A stretch of 64,000 nucleotides of DNA from Karstenula rhodostoma CBS 690.94. Taxonomy: Eukaryota > Ascomycota > Dothideomycetes > Pleosporales > Didymosphaeriaceae. Position 1 is the stretch's first letter, and each line of letters begins with the position of its first letter. The stretch covers positions 496,001 to 560,000 of the forward strand of contig MU001511.1 of the NCBI GenBank assembly GCA_010093485.1, written 5' to 3'. Positions 47,421-56,955 of the stretch are shown here, piece after piece. The notes below the pieces were generated by a model. That model saw only the letters and a program-made list of their open reading frames with translations. It did not search any database and was not told where the DNA came from. The position numbers were made by a program, and so were the translations under genes.

Positions 47421-48359
47421 CGCACATTTATATCAAACCGGAACCAGATCGACAACAGCTCGTTCTAAAAGGAGCTCTTACGGTGTGTGGACAACAGGGT
47501 CAAGTATCTCTTGCTGCCCTGGAATCGGTTTCGCGGGATACCCTTCTCTTGCATTGCTGGCAACAGTACATTTCCATCGCACGACCTATGCAGTCATCTC
47601 ATGGCCAGACTTATGCCTTAAGCTAGCATCCTTGTCCTCGGATCGGCGGGGAACATTCCACTTCTGTTCGAGCGAGAGATCCTTGATTTGGTGCGGTCGG
47701 CACGCAAGGAAGATATCCCCTCCCTTCGCCTTCCGCTACTTCTTCGTGAAGCTTATTGGTCCAATAACACATCTACGCATGAATGCATGCGTGTTCACCC
47801 AACACGCCGAGACCGGAAGCGCCGAGATGGTACGGCAACCCGAGGCTTGCCTTACCCACGAGTGCGACCTGTGTAAAGAGCACGGTTGTTATCTTTGCCC
47901 AGTCTGACGGTCCTTCCAAGTCATGTTCGTCTGTCTTCGCTGCAACCTAGCTATATCAACCTGCTGGTTTCGCGGCCTGAAGTTCTCTAATCGCTTTGAA
48001 CGCTTCCTGGCGCTCTAAGAGTCGTCCGTGTCGCGCGTTATCCGGCTGACTAAAGAAAGAGATTGTGGAGTGAGAGCTGGCGGTCTTTGGTTATGCGCGA
48101 CAAGAGTGATCATCCACTCCTGTTAGCAGTCTCGTCAAATGCATCTGATCGGCGGTTGCTTGCTCTCACTGGAGAAGGCATCGCCATCTCGCAAGAATCC
48201 AATTTGTGCTGAGGAGCTCTTTTTGTGGACGAAGAACGACTTCATACCATATTCAGCTCAAAATTTTGCCATAAAGAAAGCGTCCACGAAAGTCAGCACT
48301 GATTTCATCTTCATTGCGAACAACTCTCTGATCGTTGAGCTTCATAACCTTGGACTGGC
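47421..48359. other. Gene-poor stretch
   Basis: Short frames on the plus strand only. The third copy of the CGTGTCGCGCGT element lies at 48027-48040. Nothing else recognised. Confidence 0.45.
48027..48040 (+). promoter_or_regulatory. Recurrent CGTGTCGCGCGT element, copy 3
   Basis: Shares the 12-mer plus a following T with copies at 12387 and 19674, then differs (TA in place of AG). No gene start lies close by, which weakens a promoter reading. Confidence 0.25.
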
Positions 48360-48362
48360 GTT

Positions 48363-49571
48363 CTATGTTTCATTCACGCTCGAATATGCGCAAATTTCCA
48401 ACAGCAGGAAACAATTCGAACATATCGAGTACTTCGTGCTCCACATTTGCTGTCGCGTTTCGTGGTCTACGCGCAGTCCCAACCACGGCAGGCTCAGGGG
48501 ATATAATTCTTGGTGATGCGTTGCGGCAATCGTCGCCGACGTCTCTGATCTGAAGCCAGAAAAGAAGCCAAGTTCAAGTTCGACACCGTAAACCCTGTCG
48601 ACGTGCATTGCGTTATTTTGATTTACCCGCGCCTGTGTCTGATACTGACCCACCAGAGGGGAGGCCCAGAATACAAGGTACTTTCCAATGAGATCGGAAC
48701 CTCCCACGCTATGCCCGTGCATATCCACATTCGCGACCATGGAGGGTCGGTCCCCCGAAGCTCTTACGACGGGCACCGGGTTCACAGCGGACATCCAGGT
48801 ACGGATCTTGTAATGCTTGAAGAGATATTGGTCACCAGGTCCTTGTCATCGATACGTGGGAGGCGACGGTGTGGTGAGTTCGGGGGTCGTGGACCGGTCC
48901 AGTCCTCTGCCCGGATGATGTTCCAGGACCACAGACCCTGACAACTGTTAGCATGGAACGAAGCACAAGATGAGAAGGGGGCACTTACGTGCTGGACCTT
49001 GTAATGCTTGAGAAGATCGGCCACGAAGATCTTGAAGTCCACCCAGGACACGGCGTTTAAGAAGATCGTGGACTGAGAGCTTATGATGATCCCACTGGAA
49101 CTCTTGGTCCGCCCATCTGGAACTTGCGTGTTCGGACCCATGCCGGGCCAGGACGGTCTACCGGGCGGCTATGTGATCATCGCCGAGTCTTTTCAAATGG
49201 CGAAGACAAGATCAACAGTCGTTATCTACTCACATTAGTGTTTCCGACAAAGACAAGATATCGCAGTCGATACGGACCTTCTTCGTATGGTTGGAACAGA
49301 CTGTCTATGGCGACGTTGAAGTGTCTGCGACTGTCCTTGCACAAGCACATGCTTCTTCGACAGTCCGCTTGGTCTTGGTGTAAACAAGATCGTCATCATC
49401 CTCCGACTTGAGCTTGACAGCACCTCGTGCAATGTTCCTATCCGCGTTCGCCTTCTCGCGAGCGCGCTTGGCTCCCTTGATATCACTGTCAACCACATTG
49501 ACACGGACGAGCTTATTTGAAACGCAATTTTCGTTCAAGGTGGCGAAGCCCGGAAAAGACAACACGCTCAA
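48363..49571 (-). pseudogene. Decayed multi-exon gene, unknown family
   Basis: Several minus-strand segments look coding but change frame. Segments in order are ENCVSNKLVRVNVVDSDIKG, AREKANADRNIARGAVKLKS, then CKDSRRHFNVAIDSLFQPYE and GPYRLRYLVFVGNTN before a GTGAGT donor. SSGIIISSQSTIFLNAVSWV and DFKIFVADLLKHYKVQH follow, ending at a GTAAGT donor. A 51-nt intron with CTAAC branch and CAG end then precedes LWSWNIIRAEDWTGPRP. The next stretch (HYKIRTWMSAVNPVPVVRAS, then GHSVGGSDLIGKYLVFWASP) needs another shift. Good splice sites beside broken frames argue for a formerly functional gene. Not recognised. Confidence 0.4.
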
Positions 49572-50597
49572 GCCTCCATCTCATTGACAATGCGCTTTGG
49601 AAGGGCCGTCAGTCAGCGTGTGTTCCAACAAGCTCGCCCGAGCACGGTTGAGACCTTCTACGAAGCGCCTGTGGAAGCGAAAGACGAACAACATTGGCTC
49701 TGGTCGGTGGAGATGTCTGTCAACCATCCCCGTCGCTGGTCGACTAAATCCCGGCATTGTGACGTGTTGCCGTATTATACCGAACCGCAAGAAGTGTATA
49801 GAAGCACACATGAGAGAAGAGTCGAGAATGGTCGCTCAGACCGTGTTGTGCTCCGCAACTCAGAACTATTTCGGTTCTGATGGGACCAGCGAGGCGTCTG
49901 GCGGGAGCAGCGTTCACCACCTCGATTATAAATGTGTTTGCGTTTCGAGGTTGAGCTCGAGCGTCTGGCGATAGACATTTAGGAAGAGACCAGAAAGATA
50001 GTCCATGCCCTAGAGGCCGTAGGGTGGCAGCATACGACCTGAAGTAGGTTGGTCCCTCGTAGCCCGCGCGTGCGAAGCACCCGTCCATTCTTGTACGAGT
50101 CCAGCTATATCCTCAAGGACTTTGGCAAGCCGTGAGAAGCATACTGAGACACATTGCTCGTACCAGGAGTGGTACTAAGCTTGCAAGGCTCGGAATGGGT
50201 ACATGTACCCCTCACGCTCCTCACCACAAACACGCATCTTCAACTCTGCAATTAGGAGATCCTTCAAGTTGTGCTTCTGGATACACACCACGGTGGTGTT
50301 GTGGTGTGCTGGCAGTGGACGTTCTCCACGGACATGAGCTCCTTCGCTTTCGACTCCCAAAGCTCTCCTTGGACCTTCTTATCTTGAAGAGAGTGCATCT
50401 CGGGATGTTTCTCAGGTATGCCTAGCTCGATGCTCTGCTCGATGAGCACACTCATGTATTTTGGAGCCATCATGGCCGTGTTGGTTGGCCCTAAGACTAG
50501 CCCAGGCTGGCACAGTCTTTGAATGTGTGGCATATTCACGATGCGAAACACACACCACAGGCATCTTCTGGAGCCCAAAGTCCCGCAGGGCAATAAT

Positions 50598-52147
50598 CTC
50601 GAGCTTGTGGGTATCAATATCGAGGTTAACAGCACCAAAATCATCTTGGACGAGCTCGTGGGGAAGTAGCGTTTCTAGGTGGTCACGCATGACCTCTTTG
50701 GATAGCTGACCCTCTGTGGGAATTGTTGAAGTGCTTTATCTCGAGCTTGTGAATGTCAGTGTCGAGGTTGAAGGTCCGGTATCGAACCCCTCGTCCTCCT
50801 TGAACGTGTGGGCATATTTGAAAGACCCCCAGGAGCTCAAAGACCCGCCCGGACATGACCTCGAGCTTATGGATGTCAGTATCGAGGTTGGAGTTCCGCC
50901 AAACCATGTCAGTATCGAGGTTGAGGGCCCTCCAACCCCATGTCAGTATCGAAGTTGAGGGCCCTCTAACCCCATATCAATATCGAGGTTGGAGTTTTCC
51001 CAAACCATGTCAATATCAAGGTTGAAGGTCCTCCGAGACCCCATGGGGATCTCGAGCTTATGGTCCCCGCAGAAGTGTGTTGGGCCGGGGAACCCGGCAA
51101 GCCGGCTTTGTTTGTGGTCCCGCGAGACCCCATGGGATCTCGAGCTGTGCCAGAAGACACTTCTGTGAAAACTTCCGACACCCAAAAAATGAACTTATGG
51201 ACGTTGACATTGACGATGAGGTGACTGCGAAACCAGCGGTATCTCGAGCTTGTGGATGTTGATATTGACGAGGAGGTGCCCGCGGCACCGGTGGGATCTC
51301 GAGCTGCCGCTCCCCACAGTCAAGCACGATGTCCCGGTCTTTGACTCTTCTAGTTCTTCTATTTGAGCTCTCCAAGCTCCGACTTGACCGACCACAGCTT
51401 GATAGTACTCCAGGATATCCTCGTGTCGCATGTTTGGGCTCATATTCGCTTCGCCCCGTACCTTCTGATCAACAGTGTTCGCCTGCCGTATGGTGAGGCT
51501 CAGGCCTTTGTACGACTTCGCTTTACGGGACACATACGCGGGGATGGTCGAAGGGTCTCCGGCTTGCGGGTCTGTGAGTTGTTGCAATGCTTGTGCAGCA
51601 TCCACGCCTGCTTGTATGCTCGGACTTCAGAACTGTCGCAGATGTTCCCGGGCTCGTGGATGTCAGTATCGGGGGTGAAGTGCCGACACCCATGGGCAGT
51701 TCCAATCGCCACCCCGTTTTATGCAGCTTTGCTTTCCCGGACCGGCACCATCTCCTCTTGAGCGTGCGCTTTATCTTCGCGTTGACGTTTATCCAGCGCT
51801 GGAGCATCTGTGCCGACACCTTGACCGTGCCAGCAGGTGTCATCTTCATTGCAAAGCACGGCAACGAGCTTGTGGATTTCAGTATCGAGGTTGAAGTTCA
51901 CGAACCACGCGTTGGTTACAGTCGCCACTCTGCTCCGTGGATGATCCTCGCGTAGGAATTCGAAGATGCACCTTGACCGTACCAGCAGGTGTTGTTTCAA
52001 TGCAAAGCACGACCACGAGCTTGTGGATTTCAGTATCGAGGTTGAAGTTTACGAACCAAGAGGTGGTTCAGTCGCCACCCTGTTCAGTGGATTTTCCTCG
52101 CGTAGGCATTCGAAGTTATACCAACAGTGGGTAATCTCGAGCTTATA
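50598..52147. repeat. Degenerate interspersed ~34-bp repeat family
   Basis: Units with the core TCGAGCTTGTGGATGTCAGT followed by ATCGAGGTTGAAG recur near 50598, 50737, 50859, 51187, 51240, 51651, 51864 and 52014. Truncated CTCGAGCT heads occur near 51048, 51137, 51297 and 52136. Between 50871 and 51042 five units of 33-36 bp lie in direct tandem (ATGTCAGTATCGAGGTTG plus a variable CCxAACCCC end). Unit lengths are not all multiples of three, so a reading frame is not kept through the array. Confidence 0.8.
51818..52117. repeat. ~149-bp tandem duplication
   Basis: 51818-51967 and 51969-52117 are two direct copies. They share CACCTTGACCGT, CCAGCAGGTGT, TGCAAAGCACG, GAGCTTGTGGATTTCAGTAT, CGAGGTTGAAGTT, ACGAACCA, CAGTCGCCAC and CCTCGCGTAGG in the same order with scattered substitutions and small indels. 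Each copy carries one ~34-bp unit. Confidence 0.85.
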
Positions 52148-52415
52148 GAACGACATGATCAGGTCGGCGGAGATCCGAGCTCAAGATGGAGTATTCCTCC
52201 GACATGGAGCATGTCGCAATGGACGAAATATGGCGGCCAAGGACAAACGGTTGTGATTTTCTCGATTCCCTGTGGTACCGGATCCTTAGGCCTTCTCGGA
52301 TTTTCCAGGGACACGCTATCTGGTGTTGTTGCAATGCGCGCAGAGCAAGCAACACGACGCGCGCCCGAGAACGTGAACTTGAAAAAGATTTCGGAAAACA
52401 GTTAAGCTCGTGCAT

Positions 52416-53082
52416 GAGCGCGATCGGATGGGTGGATATGCGCGGTCGTCTTCAAGCGCGCGAGGCCGCCAACCTGGAGAAGAGGAGTCCTAGAGCCCTG
52501 GAGCCCGCTTTGTCACGTGCAACCGCTCTCGATGCAGATTCAGGTCCGTCGCTGCGCGCACAGGCCATTCCAGGGCGCAGTGTATAGGATTACAGCATGA
52601 TTTTTATCGATGCTGCGTGGCCGTGCTTGGTCCATGGTGGTTACGAGAGTTGTCGGATTACTGTGCACATGTACCACGGCCAGCCCCAGCAAGCTCGCGG
52701 CGGCGCGCAACCTTGGGCCTATGATGCAAGTTAACGGCATTTCAATCGCAAGCACTATTGCGGGAAGAGCAATACGAGCCGCGTTGTGCGCGTTGCATTT
52801 CACCCGGCAGAGCGCCCCTGGCACCTTCCGCTGTGGCGTCGTGCCTCCACATCAGGATGCACCTCACACGTACCTTGCTCGAGCACAAGCGCGATTGGAT
52901 GGCTCCCTCGGAGAGTGAATAGCCTGGGTTCCGCCTCGTGGTGTCGGGATAGGAGGCGCTTTGGTTGAGAGGACCGTCGCAGTTACCCGTTGCAGATGCC
53001 CATTGCAGATGCCCGTCTCTCTACCTGCGCGTCCGCCATCGCCGTCAGCACGCCGCTCTCGGGACCTACTTTGGTTGAAACA
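52416..53082. other. Gene-poor stretch
   Basis: An ATG-started plus-strand frame of 133 codons (52186-52587) overlaps the repeat locus. It has a helical charged part but no other support. Otherwise nothing recognised. Confidence 0.4.
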
Positions 53083-53447
53083 TACCTTGCCTCCAAAAAT
53101 TGTCCAGGCCAAGTGCTCAGGATGGGAGCATGAACGTCGTGGTGGTGGCGGCCGATAGTCGTGGTGGCGGGGTGTGGTGCGAGAGGAGAGAGAGAGAGCG
53201 CGGCGGGTTGAGCAGAAGCTGCGCAAAGGTCCACACGCCCGCAACGCCCGCAATTGTCGCCAGCGTACCGTGCCCGGAGCATCCCGTTGCTGAAGCTACC
53301 TTGCCTCAAACAGATTGCTAGGCCGAGTGTTCAGACTAGCCACATGATCCTCTCTGTGGTCGGCGTCGGGGTTGGGGTGTGGGTGAGGAGAGAGAGAGAG
53401 AGCGCGGGGGCTGGAGCAGGAGAAGCGCACAGGACACCACGCCCGCC
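53083..53447. repeat. Degenerate ~160-bp direct duplication with GA microsatellites
   Basis: Copies at about 53083-53246 and 53297-53447, offset 214 bp. Each starts TACCTTGCCTC. Each has GGCC(A/G)AGTG and a TCGTGGT/TCGGCGT GTG-rich middle, then a GAGAGGAGAGAGAGAGAGCG-type tract and a GCGCA...CACGCCCGC end. Spacer and copies are moderately diverged. Confidence 0.6.
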
Positions 53448-55379
53448 ATTCACCTACCGCAAAATTTGGGCGCACAGCACGGAAGCTACCATAACAGAGG
53501 CTCAGGCTCGGTCCTCGCCAGCCTCTCACGCCGCTAGCATGGAGATACAGTATGACGCGAGGTTGTTCCGCTCGTGTCTACAAGATAACTTGAGCATTCA
53601 CAGCATGTGTCGCTCAATCGGGCGGGATTCTCAACTTGCAACACGGGCAAAGGCACGGAAAGACGCTCGAGCCCTGTCATGCACAACGAGACCTCACGTC
53701 GGCCTCTGCATGCCCTCGCTCGACACTCGTTGGAGGTTGAGCGCAGAACCCGTGACAATGCTGGACGTGCAAGATCTCCTCTTCAAAGTAGACATCATAA
53801 GGGCACCCGGATTGTGAAGCGCTCTAGACCCCAATCTACATGCTGTTGGCTCTTGAACTATAGCGGAGAGACGCGAATGCAACCCCCAAGATTAGAGGCG
53901 AGCAGCTGACCTCGCTGCGTCCACGGGGTGTTGCGTAAAGGGGTCGACTACTATAACTCTCAGTTGCATCCGTGGCAGCATGGTTGCCTTACAAGTCGCC
54001 TTTGTTGCTGCATTGAGGGGCAGCTCTAGCATAAGGGCATTCTCACGCCTGCCTCATCGACGCACAACCGAGCCCACACGCTGTCGCTATGTAAACAGGT
54101 GAAGGCAGCCACGTTCCCGCACCTCAATCCAGGATTTTTAACCGCCACAAGCAACCAACTTCAAGTCTTTATAACTATAAAGGTTATTCAGTTGAGGTTT
54201 ATTCTCACCAAAGGTTAGAGGCCCGCGGTGCGTGGTGGATTGGGAAAGCTTCGGCGGTTGCAAGGTACGTCACACTCCCCTGGTTCGAATCACACACAAC
54301 ACACACTTCGACAAAAGTAAACTCCTAGGCGCCTGGGGTTTCTCAAGGGCATTGTGCTCCCTTGTTCTTTTGCTACTTTTTGGCAGCCGACGGCACACCT
54401 GGCCACAGGCAAGCTTCTGTGGTTACGAGGCAATATTGGCTGGAGCAAGACCTGGATTTTGTTGTCTGCCTTTTGCCAAATGGCGACCAAGCTTTCTTCG
54501 GCGTTTTGGCCATGGCTGCGGGTACTTTTGCGTAGGCTGCGTTTTTTGGCGCACACGTACTGGATAACACTATACGGCTCGCCAGCTGTCGACTACGCAT
54601 TGCTATCGTGTATCTAGCGCCTATCGTTGATGAGGCATCATGTGAACAGATGACACAGCGGTGTGCAACTTTTCGAGAGATCAACAGCCTAATTCAACGG
54701 GTTTCTCACGGAAGGTACTCACTTGGGGACGTCAGTATTGTCGATTTTCCAGTCTTGCGCAGTTAAAAACTAAGGGTGGAATATGGCTTGACAGAGGACT
54801 TCCGGGGCTCTGCCCACGATGTGTTTGAAGAAGTTATGGAGTTGAAATAAACCCAACGTTATCATGGTCTTACAGTTTGAGACGAGCAAAGCGGAGAAGG
54901 ACATGCTCCCATGCTAGATCATACCTTAGATTCAAAACGCTAAAGATCAAGGGATGCAAAGCCAAGCCCGAGCATAGATTCCATCCCAGTGTATATCTCC
55001 ACTTTAGCAAGAACCCTAAGGCGACAACGAGACTTCGACATCGTGTATGTACCAGGTTCAAGCCCGCATTCGACAATCTAGAGGGGACCATCGTCTCCTG
55101 CGAAGGTGCTGCGGATTGGCCTAATCTCCTTTCGCAGGCAGCTGCTTCACATTGGACCCATGGTTTTGACCATTAACAGAATCTGCGATCCTGAAGGCCG
55201 TTCAATCTAGCAGTAAAAGCAAAAAAACCGGGCTCAAAGACTGTTTTGACTGACTCGGTCATGCAGCACGTCCGTGATCTACACAGCGTGAAAATGCGCC
55301 GAACGAGTCCAGAGTTGACAGGGTCTCATGCTCTTGTCGACAAGAATTCGAGACTTGCCTCTGACTTTTCACGCGTCAT
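53448..55379. other. Gene-poor stretch
   Basis: No gene seen in 1.9 kb. A GGTTCGAATC string at 54282 resembles a tRNA T-loop but has no pairing stem. Frames are short and overlapping. Confidence 0.45.
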
Positions 55380-55760
55380 GCGAGGTCTCCAGATCCGTCA
55401 AAAACGCCATACGAATAACTGATGGATGCAAAAGCTTCGATGCTTGGGGAAGCTCCGGGGGACGCTTGGAGCCCACTTCCGATTCCTCCCTAGCCGCTGC
55501 CCTTGCTTTCTCTTCAGTATTGAGGTTCTGCTGTACGCTCGCGGCGGACTGGCGGACGGTCTCTGTGATATTCTTAAGCTCGTCTTTTTATCGTTGGGGG
55601 TCTGCGTAGTGCTCTCTGTTGCAGCCTTGGCTTCGGTTTGTGCTATCCTAAGGGCGTCCCATACTGTATTAAGGTCTGGAGTCTTCACGAGATCTGCTGG
55701 TTGGTTGTTAGTGCATTTCTATGCAAGGCAGTGTCATGGAGGTAAGTGCTGAATTGCGTA
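55380..55760 (-). mobile_element. Possible LINE ORF1-like remnant
   Basis: On the minus strand NQPADLVKTPDLNTVWDALR followed by IAQTEAKAATESTTQTPN resembles, from memory, the start of ORF1 of fungal Tad/I-type non-LTR retrotransposons. It breaks off after about 95 codons into a basic low-complexity tail. No reverse transcriptase, endonuclease or poly-A tail is visible nearby. Confidence 0.25.
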
Positions 55761-56955
55761 GTGTGCTCGTGGATAGGGTCGGCCACGGTGTCGCCATAGC
55801 GCCTCAGACGTACTGGGCGATGCGCCTCGGTGTTGGTTAGCTGATTTGCGTCTGGATTGAACGTTTGCGTACGATGTATTGTGTTAGATCCAAGATTTTG
55901 GCATGTTCGCTGTCGTGGTGTTTTTCGCGACCACTTGCTTGTGGAATACGTTGCTGCTCGCAAGTACCGGTACCGGTAAAAGCCGGGCATCGCGTGCACG
56001 GACACGTTACACCACATGGGTGTGGGTGTCCTAGGCTTACCCCAGCGTACCAATGCCCCACGCCTTCCTTCCACCCTTTTCTCTCCCTCTCATCCTGTAT
56101 CCCTGCTTGCCCCTTGCTTTACCTAATCCCCTTGCTAACCCAATTTCCTCCCTACGGGCCCCATAACCTAAGCGACATCGGCCGCTCTATCTGCATTTAC
56201 AAATATAAACTATCGCTCGCTACATTATAACTAACTCCTAAGGTACTAGCGTGACAGGTATTATTAGTTTACTTATTATATAACCTCGACGTTACTAAGG
56301 AGCTCGGCAGTGGGCCATGATCTTGAATCATTCTTCTATGTCCTTATCTGGCAATGCGCCCGTCATGCCTGGGAGTTCTTGAATAAGCCTAGGGACCAAT
56401 CTACGTATGCCGGCAAGTACGAATACTATGCTTAGTCGCATGAGCAATGCGGAAGATAAGGGATTTGTGTTCATCTTGAAGACTTCCCGCCATAATTTGA
56501 ATGTGTAAGGCCGCTTTGTCCTCTGATGTCTGCGACGGTTGAGGGAAGCAAAGCATCCAGCGCTATAGGGGTGTCACCCAATTCTAAGGGATATCTCAAA
56601 AACCATGCCCGTCAAACAACGGGACCCGTTCATCAGGTTGCATTCTATTTCGCTCGACGGAATGTGCACCGGAGTTGTGTTTTCTGAATGACGGCAAAGA
56701 TTTGGATCTTTGGGTGCAATTCATCATCGGCAACTGGTTGTGCTACATTTCGCTGCAAGTTTGATTGGTCGTACAAGGGAGGGCCGCGTGTAATGTAACG
56801 GCATGGTGCTACATAGCTGATAGAGCCTACAACTATTAGGCTATTTAATGACATTTACATTCTGCTACACTCCCACTAGAGGTTCTGTTATCAATTCTCC
56901 ATCATATCTACTGTCAAATCTTTCGACCTTTTATTACTTTCTTTTGACAGTTACA
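55761..56955. other. Upstream flank of dynamin-like gene
   Basis: 1.2 kb, AT-richer around 56170-56300. No coding evidence. The last few hundred bases should carry the promoter of the next gene. Confidence 0.45.

Larger units (their letters stand above)
49572..52415 (-). pseudogene. Decayed repeat-containing locus, unknown family
   Basis: Protein-like minus-strand segments appear in shifting frames: TAMMAPKYMSVLIEQSIELG, IPEKHPEMHSLQDKKVQGEL, CIQKHNLKDLLIAELKMRVC, RKAKSYKGLSLTIRQANTVD, MRHEDILEYYQAVVGQVGAW, VSAQMLQRWINVNAKIKRTL. They are interspersed with repeats reading NLDTDIHKLEI/V on the minus strand. On the plus strand the same repeats read LELVDVSIEVEV, so strand assignment of the repeat is uncertain. 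Stops and frameshifts interrupt every candidate model. It may be the remains of one large gene or several. I do not recognise the family. Confidence 0.4.

Noticed and set aside
50598..52147. CRISPR-like array
   Set aside because: The repeats are diverged, uneven in length and spacing, and the genome is fungal.
54220..54300. tRNA-like GGTTCGAATC string
   Set aside because: Bases flanking the loop do not pair as a T-stem and no acceptor or anticodon arm can be drawn.
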